Below are positions 35,776-45,138 of a stretch of 64,000 nt of DNA, piece after piece; positions within the stretch are counted from its first letter, which is position 1; every line of letters starts with the position of its first letter. This DNA comes from Kineococcus endophyticus (GTDB lineage Bacteria; Actinomycetota; Actinomycetes; Actinomycetales; Kineococcaceae), in assembly GCF_040796495.1 (NCBI RefSeq), contig NZ_JBFNQN010000001.1:186001-250000 (forward strand). Direction: 5' to 3'. Under the pieces are notes generated by a model, which was not told the origin of the DNA, made no database searches, and saw only the letters and a list, made by a program, of their open reading frames with translations. A program made the translations under genes and the position numbers.

Positions 35776-36990
35776 TCAGCGCCCGCTGCCGGTCGACTCG
35801 GCGCGGGATGCCGCTCCCCCCTGCGACAACCGGCCCAACGCGAGGGCCGTCTGCAGCACGAACCGCTCCCGCGGCGCCGACGGCGTCCACCCTGACACCT
35901 CGGCCACCCGACGCAGCCGGTAGCGGACGGTGTTGGCGTGGACGTACAGCGAGCGCGCGCACGCCTCGAGGGACCCGCCGTGGGCGAGGTAGGCCGTGAG
36001 CGTCTCCAGCAGGGCCCCGCCCGCGTCGGCCAGCGGGGCGTACGCGCGGTCGACGAGGGCCCGTCGGGCCGTGGCGTCCCCCGACAGGGCGCGCTCGGGC
36101 AGCAGGTCGTCGGCCAGCACGGGCCGCGGCGCCTCCGGCCACGCCCGGGCGGCGACGATCCCCGCCTGCGCCGCGCGTGCCGATCGGGCGGCCACGGGCA
36201 GGCTGCCCACGGTCGGCCCGACGACGACGGGACCCGGCCCGAACTCCGTGCGCGCCAGCCGGTCCGCCGTCGCCCCGACGTCGAGGTCACCGGTCAGCAG
36301 GACGACCAGGCGGTCGCCCTGCACCCCGACGAGCGCCTCGCCGCCGGCCTCGCGGGCCAGGGAACGGACACGGGCGACCGCGCCGGCCGAGGCCTGCTCG
36401 CCCGAAGGTCCGATGACGACGGTCGTCGGCGCGTCGAGCGTCCAGCCCAGGGCCGCGGCGCGCGAGGCGATCGTGTCCTCGCCGTCCCCGCGCAGCACGG
36501 CGTCCACGACGAGGGCCTCCAGGCGGGCGTCCCAGGCGCCGCGGGACTCCGCCGCGCGGGCGTAGACGGCGGCGGCGGCGAAGGCCACCTCGCGGGAGTA
36601 GCGCAGCAACGCCTCGCGGGCCGCGACCTGCTCGCCCGGTTCGCCGTCGCCGACGACGGCGTCCAGCCCCTCCTCGACGACCGTGATCGCGGTCCGCACG
36701 AGCTCGACGGTCTGCTGCAGGGTCACCGAGCGCATCAGCTCGCGCGGGGCCGTCCCGAAGACCGCCGTGCCGGCGAGGACGTCGGGGTCCGGTTCGGACA
36801 GCCAGCGCAGGAAGTCGCCGAACCCGGCCTGCGCGACCAGGCCCACCCAGGACCGCTCGTCCGCCGGCAGCTGCGCGTACCAGGGGTGCGCGGAGTCCAT
36901 CCGGGCCGTGATCGCGGAGGCGAAGGAGCCCTGTGCCTGCTCGAGCCGGTGGACCGTCGCGGGCGACAGCTCGGTCGGTTCCTTCGGCAC
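35776..36990 (-). CDS. PucR/CdaR-family regulator, FasR-like
   Basis: 404 residues. The C-terminal PucR-type helix-turn-helix reads 'GGSLEACARSLYVHANTVRYRLRRVAEVSG'; the N-terminal and central parts are a GGDEF-like regulatory domain of this family ('AATTVVIGPSGE'-type region around 'LDAPTTVVIGPSG'). Position directly upstream of fabD matches Streptomyces FasR, an activator of the fab operon, and the mycobacterial regulator between aceE and fabD. A similar activating role is inferred. Confidence 0.85.
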   Translation of the reverse strand: MPKEPTELSPATVHRLEQAQGSFASAITARMDSAHPWYAQLPADERSWVGLVAQAGFGDFLRWLSEPDPDVLAGTAVFGTAPRELMRSVTLQQTVELVRTAITVVEEGLDAVVGDGEPGEQVAAREALLRYSREVAFAAAAVYARAAESRGAWDARLEALVVDAVLRGDGEDTIASRAAALGWTLDAPTTVVIGPSGEQASAGAVARVRSLAREAGGEALVGVQGDRLVVLLTGDLDVGATADRLARTEFGPGPVVVGPTVGSLPVAARSARAAQAGIVAARAWPEAPRPVLADDLLPERALSGDATARRALVDRAYAPLADAGGALLETLTAYLAHGGSLEACARSLYVHANTVRYRLRRVAEVSGWTPSAPRERFVLQTALALGRLSQGGAASRAESTGSGR

Positions 36991-37140
36991 TCCGGAAGCC
37001 TAGGGGGTGGTGCCGGTGCGGGCGTCGGACGGAGCAGCCGGCGACCGGGCCGACGTCGCCCGTCTGCACTAGGGTCGGCGACGGGTGACCCGCCGAAGAT
37101 CCCGAGGAGTCGCCTCGGAGGGACGCGCGGAAGGGGACGC

Positions 37141-37818
37141 ATGGGACTGCTCGACCGGTGGCGCAAACCGACGCCGGGGGGCGCCACGTCCGGGCCCGGG
37201 ACCCGCCCGCCGGGGCGCCGGTCCCGTCGGCGCGCCCGACGCGCCGACCCCGTCGTCAACGAGGCCCAGCTGCGCGAGCAGCTGCGGGAGGATCCCAACG
37301 ACCCGGCCGCCTTCGACGCCCTCGGTGAGCTGGTCCGGACCCGCGCCGCCCTCGCCCGCGAGGAGGACGCCGGCGGGACGCCCGACCCCGACGAGGTCCG
37401 CCGCGCGGCGGACAACGCCGAGTGGGCCCTGGCCGAGGAGATGGCGCAGAGCCCGCAGGCGTGGCGACCGCTGCTGGTCCTGGGGCGCCTGTCGCTGGCC
37501 GACGACCGGGAGGCCGCGCTGAGGCGCCTGGGCATCGCCGCCGAACGCGACGCGTCGGGCACCGGCCTGGCGGCCGCACTGGGCGTCCTGCGCGAGGCCG
37601 GCATGAACGACGAGGCCCTGTCGCTCGGGGTGGGGCACTGGCGTCCGCGGGAGCACGACCTGGAGGCTGGTCGGCACCTCGTCGCCGCCGCCATCGACGC
37701 CGGGCGGCTGTCCGAGGCCCGCCGCCACCTCAAGGCGCTGGGGATGCACCCCGACTCCGCCCGCGTGGACAGCCTGCGCGCCGAGCTGGAGCACCAGATC
37801 GCCCGCGCCTCCCGCTGA
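37141..37818 (+). CDS. Hypothetical helical-repeat protein
   Basis: 225 residues. After a very basic N-terminus ('RPPGRRSRRRARRAD') comes a run of paired helices: 'NEAQLREQLREDPNDPAAFDALGELV', 'DNAEWALAEEMAQSPQAWRPLLVLGRLSL', 'LSEARRHLKALGMHPDS'. The spacing resembles tetratricopeptide repeats, so it may be a scaffold. AAGGGG precedes the ATG. It is divergent from the FasR-like gene and convergent with the membrane gene after it. Confidence 0.7.
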   Translation: MGLLDRWRKPTPGGATSGPGTRPPGRRSRRRARRADPVVNEAQLREQLREDPNDPAAFDALGELVRTRAALAREEDAGGTPDPDEVRRAADNAEWALAEEMAQSPQAWRPLLVLGRLSLADDREAALRRLGIAAERDASGTGLAAALGVLREAGMNDEALSLGVGHWRPREHDLEAGRHLVAAAIDAGRLSEARRHLKALGMHPDSARVDSLRAELEHQIARASR

Positions 37819-37838
37819 GGCGGGTCAGGGAGCGGCGT

Positions 37839-38276
37839 TCACCACACCGGGACGAGGTAGGGCGCGAGGCACCAGCGCACGGTGGCGCGGGCGGCCACGG
37901 CCGAGAGCGAGACGGCCGCCACGACCCCCGCGAACCCGAGGTCCGGCGGCAACGAGGAGCTCACCGCCAGCGCGACGGCCCCCGACCCCAGGACGGGCGG
38001 CAGGAGGGCCGTGCGCAGGACGGTGTCCCACTGCACCCTGCGGTGCACGACGTGCACCACCAGGGCGGTGACGGCCTGGGTCAGCAGGCCGGCGAGGAAA
38101 CCGGTGAGCACACCGAGGTAGACGAACACGGCGTCCCACGACCCGAGCGTGCCGCCCGAGCCGAGGACCGCCCCGGTGGCGCCGCCGACGACGCCTCCGG
38201 CTGCGAGCCCCACGAGCAGCAGCCGCCCGAGGACGGTGACACCGACCTCCTCGGGCAGCAGCTGCCGCGGGCTCAC
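37839..38276 (-). CDS. Small four-helix membrane protein downstream of aceE
   Basis: 145 residues with about four hydrophobic segments ('LLLVGLAAGGVVGGATGAVLG', 'FVYLGVLTGFLAGLLTQAVTALVV', 'TALLPPVLGSGAVALAV', 'GFAGVVAAVSLSAVA'). The GTG start follows the aceE stop by a single base, so it is read from the same mRNA. Function unknown. Confidence 0.7.
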   Translation of the reverse strand: MSPRQLLPEEVGVTVLGRLLLVGLAAGGVVGGATGAVLGSGGTLGSWDAVFVYLGVLTGFLAGLLTQAVTALVVHVVHRRVQWDTVLRTALLPPVLGSGAVALAVSSSLPPDLGFAGVVAAVSLSAVAARATVRWCLAPYLVPVW

Positions 38277-38277
38277 G

Positions 38278-41031
38278 TCAGCTCTCGCCGCCCGCGTTCC
38301 CGCTGCGGCCCGCCCGCACGTCGTGGAGCTGGTACTTCTCGATCGCCTGACCCGGCGCGCGCCAGTCGACCTCGCCGCGACGGGCGAGCATCTCCAGGGC
38401 GCGGACCGCCACCGACGGACCGTCGATGTGGAAGTACCGGCGCGCCGCCGCACGGGTGTCGGACAGACCGAACCCGTCCGCGCCCAGGGAGGCGAACTCG
38501 CCCGGGACCCACTGCGCGATCTGGTCGGGGACCTGGCGCATCCAGTCGCTCACGGCCACGACCGGACCGGGGGCGTCCTTGAGCTTCTGCGCGACGTACG
38601 GGGTGCGCGCGTCCTCGCCCGGGTTGAGGAAGGCGTGCTCGTCGCAGGCCAGACCGTCGCGGCGCAGCTCGTTCCAGCTGGTCACCGACCACACGTCGGC
38701 CACGACCCCGAAGTCGTCCTTGAGGAGCTGCTGGGCCTCCAGGGCCCACGGCACCCCGACCCCGGAGGCGAGGAGCTGGGTCCGGGGACCGTCGCCCTCA
38801 CCGACGGAGATGCGGTGCATCCCGCGCAGGATCCCCTCGACGTCGACGCCCTCGGGCTCGGCGGGCATGACCATCGGCTCGTTGTAGACCGTCAGGTAGT
38901 AGATGAGGTTCTCGGGGTCCTCGCCGTACATCCGGCGCAGACCGTCCTTGACGATGTGGCCGATCTCGTAGGCGTAGGCGGGGTCGTAGGAGACGACCGC
39001 CGGGTTCGTCGCCGCGAGCAGCAGCGAGTGCCCGTCCGCGTGCTGCAGACCCTCACCCGTCAGGGTCGTCCGGCCCGCGGTCGCACCGATCATGAACCCG
39101 CGCGCCATGGTGTCGGTGGCGGCCCAGATGTTGTCGCCCGTGCGCTGGAACCCGAACATCGAGTAGAAGACGTAGATCGGGACCATCGGCTGGCCGTGGG
39201 TCGCGTAGGACGACCCGGCCGCCGTGAAGGCCGCGATCGAACCGCCCTCGTTGATGCCCACGTGCAGGATCTGGCCGTCGGTGGCCTCCTTGTAGGCGAG
39301 CATCAGCTCGCGGTCCACCGACGTGTAGTTCTGCCCGTGCGGGTTGTAGATCTTGATCGTCGGGAAGAGCGAGTCCATCCCGAAGGTGCGGGCCTCGTCG
39401 GGGATGATCGGCACGACGCGGGCTCCGAACTCCTTGTCCCGCATGAGGTCCTTGAGCAGCCGGACGAACGCCATCGTCGTGGCGATCTCCTGCTTGCCCG
39501 AGCCCTTGGCCGCGATCTTGTACGACTCGTCGGCCGGCAGGTGCAGCGGCGCGTGCTGGACGCGGCGCTGGGGGACCGGCCCACCGAGGTCGGCGCGGCG
39601 CTTGCGCAGGTACTGGATCGCCTCGTCGCCGTCCCCGGGGTGGAAGTACGGCGGGCGGTACGGGTCCTTCTCCAGCTGCTCGTCGCTGATCGGGATCCGC
39701 AGGGAGTCGCGCAGGAGCTTGAGGTCCTCCAGCGTCAGCTTCTTCATCTGGTGCGTGGCGTTGCGCCCGGCGAAGTGCGGGCCCAGGCCGTAGCCCTTGA
39801 TGGTCTTGGCCAGGATGACCGTCGGCTGCCCGGTGTGGTTCATCGCCGCCTGGTACGCCGCGAACACCTTGCGGTAGTCGTGGCCGCCGCGCTTGAGGTT
39901 CCAGACCTCGTCGTCGGACATGCCCTCGACGAGCTTGGCGGTCCGCGGGTCGCGGCCGAAGAAGTTCTCCTTGACGAAGGCGCCGTTCTCGGCCTTGAAC
40001 GTCTGGTAGTCCCCGTCCGGGGTGGCGTTCATGAGGTTCACGAGCGCGCCCTGGTTGTCCTGGGCCAGCAGCGTGTCCCACTCCCGGCCCCACAGGACCT
40101 TGATGACGTTCCAGCCCGCACCGCGGAAGAACGCCTCGAGCTCCTGGACGATCTTGCCGTTGCCGCGCACCGGACCGTCGAGGCGCTGCAGGTTGCAGTT
40201 CACGACGAACGTGAGGTTGTCGAGCTCCTCGTACGCCGCGAGCTGGGCGAAGCCGCGCGACTCCGGCTCGTCCATCTCCCCGTCGCCGAGGAAGGCCCAC
40301 ACGTGCTGCTGCGAGGTGTCCTTGAACCCGCGGTTGTGCAGGTACTTGTTGAACTGAGCCTGGTAGATGGCGTTGGCCGGGCCCAGGCCCATCGACACCG
40401 TCGGGAACTCCCAGAAGTCCGGCATGAGCCGGGGGTGGGGGTAGGACGACAGCCCGTTGGGGGCCTTGGAGACCTCCTGGCGGAAGCCGTCGAGCTGCTC
40501 AGTGCTCAGGCGGCCCTCGAGGAAGGCGCGCGCGTAGACGCCGGGGGAGGCGTGGCCCTGGATGAAGACCTGGTCACCGCCGCCCGCGTGGTCCTTGCCG
40601 CGGAAGAAGTGGTTGAAGCCCACCTCGTACAGCGTCGCCGACGAGGCGTACGTCGAGATGTGACCGCCGACGCCGATGCCGGGCTGCTGGGCGCGGTGCA
40701 CCATGACCGCGGCGTTCCAGCGGATCCACGCGCGGTAGCGGCGCTCGACCTCCTCGTCCCCGGGGAACCACGGTTCGGACTCGGGGCCGATGGTGTTGAT
40801 GTAGTCGGTCGCGGTGAGGCTGGGGACGCCGACCTGGCGCTCGCGGGCCCGCTGCAGCAGCTGCAGCATGAGGTAGCGCGCGCGGTTCTGCCCGCGTTCG
40901 TCGACGATCCCGTCCAGGGAGGCCAGCCACTCGGCCGTCTCCTCGGGGTCGATGTCCGGCAACTGCGACGGCAGGCCGTTGAGGATGGGGCCCTTGCCGG
41001 CGGGCGCGCCCGCTTCATCGCGTCTGGCCAC
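38278..41031 (-). CDS. aceE: Pyruvate dehydrogenase E1, homodimeric
   Basis: 917 residues; decarboxylates pyruvate and passes the acetyl group to E2 lipoate, feeding acetyl-CoA to the TCA cycle and to the fatty-acid genes nearby. Typical stretches: '[29 protein letters not shown]', the TPP/Mg motif '[14 protein letters not shown]' with '[20 protein letters not shown]', and the pyrimidine-binding half '[22 protein letters not shown]'. E2 and E3 genes are not in the window. The gene order aceE - regulator - fabD is conserved in actinobacteria. Confidence 0.97.
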   Translation of the reverse strand: MARRDEAGAPAGKGPILNGLPSQLPDIDPEETAEWLASLDGIVDERGQNRARYLMLQLLQRARERQVGVPSLTATDYINTIGPESEPWFPGDEEVERRYRAWIRWNAAVMVHRAQQPGIGVGGHISTYASSATLYEVGFNHFFRGKDHAGGGDQVFIQGHASPGVYARAFLEGRLSTEQLDGFRQEVSKAPNGLSSYPHPRLMPDFWEFPTVSMGLGPANAIYQAQFNKYLHNRGFKDTSQQHVWAFLGDGEMDEPESRGFAQLAAYEELDNLTFVVNCNLQRLDGPVRGNGKIVQELEAFFRGAGWNVIKVLWGREWDTLLAQDNQGALVNLMNATPDGDYQTFKAENGAFVKENFFGRDPRTAKLVEGMSDDEVWNLKRGGHDYRKVFAAYQAAMNHTGQPTVILAKTIKGYGLGPHFAGRNATHQMKKLTLEDLKLLRDSLRIPISDEQLEKDPYRPPYFHPGDGDEAIQYLRKRRADLGGPVPQRRVQHAPLHLPADESYKIAAKGSGKQEIATTMAFVRLLKDLMRDKEFGARVVPIIPDEARTFGMDSLFPTIKIYNPHGQNYTSVDRELMLAYKEATDGQILHVGINEGGSIAAFTAAGSSYATHGQPMVPIYVFYSMFGFQRTGDNIWAATDTMARGFMIGATAGRTTLTGEGLQHADGHSLLLAATNPAVVSYDPAYAYEIGHIVKDGLRRMYGEDPENLIYYLTVYNEPMVMPAEPEGVDVEGILRGMHRISVGEGDGPRTQLLASGVGVPWALEAQQLLKDDFGVVADVWSVTSWNELRRDGLACDEHAFLNPGEDARTPYVAQKLKDAPGPVVAVSDWMRQVPDQIAQWVPGEFASLGADGFGLSDTRAAARRYFHIDGPSVAVRALEMLARRGEVDWRAPGQAIEKYQLHDVRAGRSGNAGGES

Positions 41032-41118
41032 GGTGGTGGTCCTCCCGCATCGGTCGTGGGTCCGCGTCGCCCGGTCCGTGGTGTCGGACCGGTGGGCGCC
41101 GGGACCCGGCTGGTGGGA

Positions 41119-42015
41119 TCAGGTTAGGACGGACGTCGGACACGGACCCACCCCGGTCCCTCCGGCGCCCCGCTGGTCCGTGCCGCCGACGTCCACGCGG
41201 TGGCCACCGGCGTAGACGTTGGCGCGGGGCGGGCGCACGAAGCCGAGCAGCGTCATGCCCACCTCGCGCGCGAGGGACACCGCGAGGGAGGACGGCGCCG
41301 AGACCGCGACGAGGACCGGGACGCCGGCCACCGCCGCCTTCTGCACGAGCTCGAAGGAGGCGCGGCCGGAGACGACGAGGACGGTGCCGCGCAACGGCAG
41401 CCGGCTCTCCCGGAGACCCCAGCCGACCACCTTGTCGACGGCGTTGTGGCGTCCGACGTCCTCGCGCACGCACAGCAGCTCGCCGTCGGCGGAGAACAGG
41501 CCCGCCGCGTGCAGGCCGCCCGTGCGGTCGAAGGTCGGCTGGGCGGCGCGCAGGGCGTCGGGCAGGCCGGCGAGCACGTCGGCCCGCACCCTGACGTCGT
41601 CGTCGTGCACCGGGTCCGGCACCCGTGCCACGACCTCCTCGACGCTCGCCGACCCGCAGACCCCGCACGCCGACGTCGTCGTGAACGGCCGCGCGACCCG
41701 GTCCCCGGCCAGCCGGCTGCCCGGGCGGGCGCTGATCCGCAGCAGGTTGTACGTGGGCTCCCCGTCCGGGCCGACGTCCGTGCAGTGCCGCATCGCCACG
41801 ACGTCGCCGGCATCGCGGAGCAGGCCCTCGGCGTGCAGGAAGCCCAGCGCGAGCTCGACGTCGTGGCCCGGCGTGCGCATCGTGACCGTCAGCTGCTCCC
41901 CGTCCACCTCGAGCTGGAGGGGCTCCTCGACGGCCAGGGTGTCCGCGCGCTCCGTGGCCGACCCGGCGTCGAGGTCGAGGCGGGTCGTGCGCGTTCGGGT
42001 CGACGCGGTGGGCAC
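41119..42015 (-). CDS. fdhD: Sulfurtransferase FdhD
   Basis: 298 residues; moves sulfur from a cysteine desulfurase to the Mo-cofactor of formate dehydrogenase. The key loop 'TTTSACGVCGSASVEEV' holds the CxxC pair. 'AGLFSADGELLCVREDVGRHNAVDKVVG' and 'VSGRASFELVQKAAVAGVPVLVAVSAPSSLAV' are family signatures. No formate dehydrogenase lies in this window, so the partner is elsewhere. The C-terminal 25 residues are Gly/Thr-rich and probably disordered. Confidence 0.95.
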   Translation of the reverse strand: MPTASTRTRTTRLDLDAGSATERADTLAVEEPLQLEVDGEQLTVTMRTPGHDVELALGFLHAEGLLRDAGDVVAMRHCTDVGPDGEPTYNLLRISARPGSRLAGDRVARPFTTTSACGVCGSASVEEVVARVPDPVHDDDVRVRADVLAGLPDALRAAQPTFDRTGGLHAAGLFSADGELLCVREDVGRHNAVDKVVGWGLRESRLPLRGTVLVVSGRASFELVQKAAVAGVPVLVAVSAPSSLAVSLAREVGMTLLGFVRPPRANVYAGGHRVDVGGTDQRGAGGTGVGPCPTSVLT

Positions 42016-42199
42016 CCCGGCAGCCTCTCACCCTTCCCCGGTGGGGGCTCCGTGGACGCCGCGCGCCGGCTCGTGGACGGTTCGTGACCGGTCCGTGGCG
42101 CGGTTCGTCTTGCGCAGGACACCGCTTCTCCGCTCCACTAGGAGGTCAGGACTGTCGTAGAGCCCCGCCTCCAGGGGTTTCGAGGAAGGTAGGACATCA

Positions 42200-42628
42200 G
42201 TGGGTGCGACCGCGGACCCTGCGGCGGATGTGGCTGCAGCGGCCAAGCTGGGCTTCAAGTCCGGGCAACTGGTCCAGGAGTACGGCTGGGACGAGCAGGT
42301 CGACGAGGACTTCCGGGAGGCGGTCGAGGAGCTCGTCGGCTCCGAGCTCCTGGACGAGGACGCCGACGACGTCGCGGACGTGGTGATCTGCTGGTACCGG
42401 GAGGGTGACGGGGACCTCGTCGACGCCCTGGTGGACGCCATCACCAACCTCGCCGACGGCGGGATCGTCTGGCTCCTGACGCCGAAGAAGGGGCGGCCCG
42501 GCCACGTGCCCGCCGCCGAGATCGACGAAGCGGCTCCCACCGCGGGTCTGCACGCCACCTCCAGCGTGAGCGCGTGCGCGAACTGGGCCGGGACCCGCAT
42601 GACGACGCCGAAGAACGGCCGCCGCTGA
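42200..42628 (+). CDS. DUF3052 family protein
   Basis: 142 residues: 'AAAKLGFKSGQLVQEYGWDEQVDEDFREAVEEL', then 'DDVADVVICWYREGDGDLVDALVDAITNLADGGIVWLLTPKKGRPG' and 'SVSACANWAGTRMTTPKNGRR', the standard actinobacterial DUF3052 layout. Function unknown; it is usually found between aceE and a peroxiredoxin gene, as here. The 184 bases upstream hold its promoter. Confidence 0.9.
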   Translation: MGATADPAADVAAAAKLGFKSGQLVQEYGWDEQVDEDFREAVEELVGSELLDEDADDVADVVICWYREGDGDLVDALVDAITNLADGGIVWLLTPKKGRPGHVPAAEIDEAAPTAGLHATSSVSACANWAGTRMTTPKNGRR

Positions 42629-43095
42629 GCCTGGAGGTCGGGCTGCAGGTCGGGGACGCCTTCCCGGCGCCCGACGCGGTCCTGCCCGACCAGCACGGGG
42701 AGCGGCTCCCGCTCCGCGAGCTGTGGGAGAACGGTCCCGCGCTCCTGGTCTGCGTCCCCGCCGCCTTCTCGACGCACTGCACCGCCGAGCTCGGGGCCCT
42801 GGCCTTCGAGGTCGACCGGTTCGACGCGGCGGGGGTCCAGCTCGCGGCGCTGTCCTGCGACCCGGTGCCCGCGCTGCGGGCCTGGGCCGACGACCGCGTC
42901 CTGCCGTTCCCGCTGCTGAGCGACTTCTGGCCCCACGGCGACGTCGCCCGCACCCTCGGGGCCTTCGACGAGGAGCTCGGGGTCGCCCAGCGGCTGTCGC
43001 TCGTCGTCGAGGACGGCCGGGTGCGGTGGCTGCTTCGCGGCGAGCACGGGGCGCCGCGGTCGCTGGCCGCGCACCTGGCCTGCCTGGAGCGGTGA
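42574..43095 (+). CDS. AhpE-like peroxiredoxin
   Basis: 173 residues from GTG 42574, overlapping DUF3052 by 55 bases. Thiol peroxidase fold with the peroxidatic Cys near residue 69 in 'CVPAAFSTHCTAELGALAFEVDRF' (P-x3-(T/S)-x2-C pattern), followed by 'VQLAALSCDPVPALRAWADD' and 'FPLLSDFWPHGDVARTLGAFDEELGVAQRLSLVV'. No resolving Cys is obvious at the C-terminus except C168 in 'HLACLER', so it is probably a one-Cys type like AhpE. The start is uncertain because no good site lies closer to the fold. Confidence 0.85.
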   Translation: MRELGRDPHDDAEERPPLSLEVGLQVGDAFPAPDAVLPDQHGERLPLRELWENGPALLVCVPAAFSTHCTAELGALAFEVDRFDAAGVQLAALSCDPVPALRAWADDRVLPFPLLSDFWPHGDVARTLGAFDEELGVAQRLSLVVEDGRVRWLLRGEHGAPRSLAAHLACLER

Positions 43096-43105
43096 GCGGG
43101 CCGTC

Positions 43106-44155
43106 GTGACGGCCGCGCCGGTCTGGGTCACGGGTGGGCGGCACTGCGAGACGACGGCGCTCGCCGTGCTCCTCCACGACCGTGGTGCGCAGGTGTCCGA
43201 GCCGCTCCTCTTCGGCCTCGGGGCCGGCCTGTCCTTCGTCCACTGGGACACGCGGTCAGCGCCCTTCCCGTTCCTCGGCGGGCGGGTCAAGCCCTTCGAG
43301 CTGACCCGGCGCCTGGCCGCGCGCACCGGGCTGCGGCTCTCGGTGCGCGAGACGCGGTCCGCGCGGGCGGCCCTGGCGCACCTGCGGGACGGCCTGGCCA
43401 CCGGGTCGCCGGTGGGTCTGCAGCTCGACAGCAGCCTGCTGCCGTACTTCACGAGCTCGGCGCCGTTCCCCGGACACGTGGTCGCCGCGACCGCGCTCGA
43501 CGGCGACCTCGTCCACCTCGTCGACACCGCCCAGCAGGGCGGGCGGGTGAGCGTGAGCCTCGACGACGTCGCGGCCGCCCGGGCCGCGCGCGGCCCGATG
43601 TCCGCCCCGCACCGCTCGTTCACCCTGGACGTGCCGGACGGCAGCCCGCTGCGGACGGGCGACCTCGTCCCCGCGCTCGTCGACGCCGTCGTCACCTGCG
43701 CCCGGGAGTTCCTCGACCCGCCGATCGCGAACGTCGGCCACCGGGGTCTGCGGCTGGCGGCACAGCGGCTCCCCACGTGGTTCGACCGCGTCCACGACCC
43801 GGCGCGCGACCTCGTGACCGCCGGGACGCTCGTCGAACGGGCCGGCACCGGCGGCGGTCTCTTCCGCCTGGTGCACAGCGAGTTCCTCGCCGACGGCGTC
43901 GAGCGCTGCAGGGGGCGGCTGCCCGCTGCGGACGTCGACCGGCTGGCCCGGGGCCGAGACCTGTACGCGCGGGCGGCCGACGGCTGGACGCGGGTGGCCG
44001 GGCTGCTCGAGGCCGCGGGACGGCAGCTCGACCCGCGGCCGTTGCAGGACGCCGGACGGGTCCTGCACGAGGTCGCCGACCTGGAGACGGCGGCCGCGGA
44101 ACTCCTGCGGGAGGTGGGCCCGGCCGGGTTCGAACCGACGACAGCCGCGGTGTAA
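43106..44155 (+). CDS. BtrH-like protein (papain-fold N-terminal domain), 3' end antisense to tRNA-Val
   Basis: 349 residues. The opening 'GGRHCETTALAVLLHDRGAQVSEPLLFGLGAGLSF' matches the BtrH N-terminal domain, an acyltransferase/cysteine-protease-like fold with the HC dyad; later 'FPGHVVAATALDGDLVHLVDTAQQ' would supply the second His. In butirosin synthesis BtrH transfers an acyl group from ACP. No biosynthetic cluster lies here, so function is unknown. The last ~13 residues ('GPAGFEPTTAAV') are antisense of the tRNA-Val T-arm, and the stop lies in the tRNA anticodon region. Confidence 0.7.
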   Translation: MTAAPVWVTGGRHCETTALAVLLHDRGAQVSEPLLFGLGAGLSFVHWDTRSAPFPFLGGRVKPFELTRRLAARTGLRLSVRETRSARAALAHLRDGLATGSPVGLQLDSSLLPYFTSSAPFPGHVVAATALDGDLVHLVDTAQQGGRVSVSLDDVAAARAARGPMSAPHRSFTLDVPDGSPLRTGDLVPALVDAVVTCAREFLDPPIANVGHRGLRLAAQRLPTWFDRVHDPARDLVTAGTLVERAGTGGGLFRLVHSEFLADGVERCRGRLPAADVDRLARGRDLYARAADGWTRVAGLLEAAGRQLDPRPLQDAGRVLHEVADLETAAAELLREVGPAGFEPTTAAV

Positions 44156-44187
44156 ACGCGGTGCTCTACCAGCTGAGCTACAGGCCC
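44115..44187 (-). tRNA. tRNA-Val (TAC)
   Basis: 73 bases. Acceptor GGGCCTG/CGGGCCC pairs with one wobble, D-arm is AGCTCAGCTGGTAGAGC, the anticodon arm CCGCG-TTTACAC-CGCGG gives anticodon TAC, and the T-arm is GTCGG-TTCGAAC-CCGGC. It overlaps the 3' end of the BtrH-like gene on the other strand by 41 bases. Confidence 0.95.
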
Positions 44188-44254
44188 CACGCCGTCCCCA
44201 GCCGGGTCCGGCGGCACCACGGTAGCCGCCCGTGACCCGTTAGTGTTCGCCTCC

Positions 44255-45130
44255 GTGATCCCTGCGGCCCCCTCGTCCGGCGCGGACGCGCCCACCCTCC
44301 AGCAGGTGACCGACGCGCTGGAGGCCATGCACCCCCTCGACTGGGCGCAGTCGTGGGACGCTGTCGGGCTGGTCTGCGGGGACCCGGCCGCCCCCGTGCG
44401 GCGGATCCACTTCGCCGTCGACCCCACCACCGAGGTCGTCGAGGAGGCCATCGCCGCCGGCGCCGACCTGCTCGTGACGCACCACCCGCTGCTGCTGCGG
44501 CCGGTGAACTCGGTGGCGGCGACGACGTTCAAGGGCGGCGTCGTGCACCGCGCGATCACCGCCGGGCTCGCCGTCTACGTCGCCCACACCAACGCCGACG
44601 CGGGCGCTCCGGGGGTGTCCGACGCCCTCGCCCGGGTCCTGGACCTCGACGAACTCGTCCCGCTCGACCCGCTGCCGGGCCGGCCCGACCTCGGCATCGG
44701 GCGCGTCGGGGTGCTCGCCGCCCCCGAACGGCTCGGCGACTTCGCCGACCGGGTCGCGGCCGCGCTGCCCGAGACCGAGCAAGGGGTCCGCGTCGCGGGG
44801 GACCCCGACGCCCTCGTCCGGCGCGTCGCCGTCTGCGGCGGGTCCGGGGACAGCCTCTTCGAGCAGGTGCGCGCCAGCGGTGCCGACGTCTACGTGACGG
44901 CCGACCTGCGCCACCACCCCGCCTCGGAGGCCCGCGAGCGCGCCGCCTTCGAGGACGGGCGCCCGCACCTCGTCGACCTCGCGCACTGGGCGAGCGAGTG
45001 GCCGTGGCTGGCCGGCTGCGCCGACCGCCTCGTCGTCGCGCTGTCCGCGGGCGGCCGTACCGTTGAGGCCCACGTGTCCACCACGCGCACCGATCCCTGG
45101 ACGTTGCGCGTCCCCAGCCGAGGAGAGTGA
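44255..45130 (+). CDS. Nif3-like dinuclear metal centre protein
   Basis: 291 residues. 'HPLDWAQSWDAVGLVCGDP', 'ADLLVTHHPLLLRPVNSV' (metal-binding HH), 'LAVYVAHTNADAGAPGV' and the distal 'ADVYVTADLRHHPASEARE' are all Nif3/GTP-cyclohydrolase-like signatures; the enzyme role is unsettled. TAGTGT lies 8 bases before GTG 44255, which fits a leaderless start (GTG 44243 is an alternative). It heads an operon with the zinc-ribbon and RNase H genes, an order also found in Mycobacterium. Confidence 0.92.
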   Translation: MIPAAPSSGADAPTLQQVTDALEAMHPLDWAQSWDAVGLVCGDPAAPVRRIHFAVDPTTEVVEEAIAAGADLLVTHHPLLLRPVNSVAATTFKGGVVHRAITAGLAVYVAHTNADAGAPGVSDALARVLDLDELVPLDPLPGRPDLGIGRVGVLAAPERLGDFADRVAAALPETEQGVRVAGDPDALVRRVAVCGGSGDSLFEQVRASGADVYVTADLRHHPASEARERAAFEDGRPHLVDLAHWASEWPWLAGCADRLVVALSAGGRTVEAHVSTTRTDPWTLRVPSRGE

Positions 45131-45138
45131 GCGGGGCG

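Noticed and set aside
42028-44559. 843-codon minus-strand frame
   Set aside because: It spans three genes and a tRNA in antisense and is Arg/Ser-rich noise.
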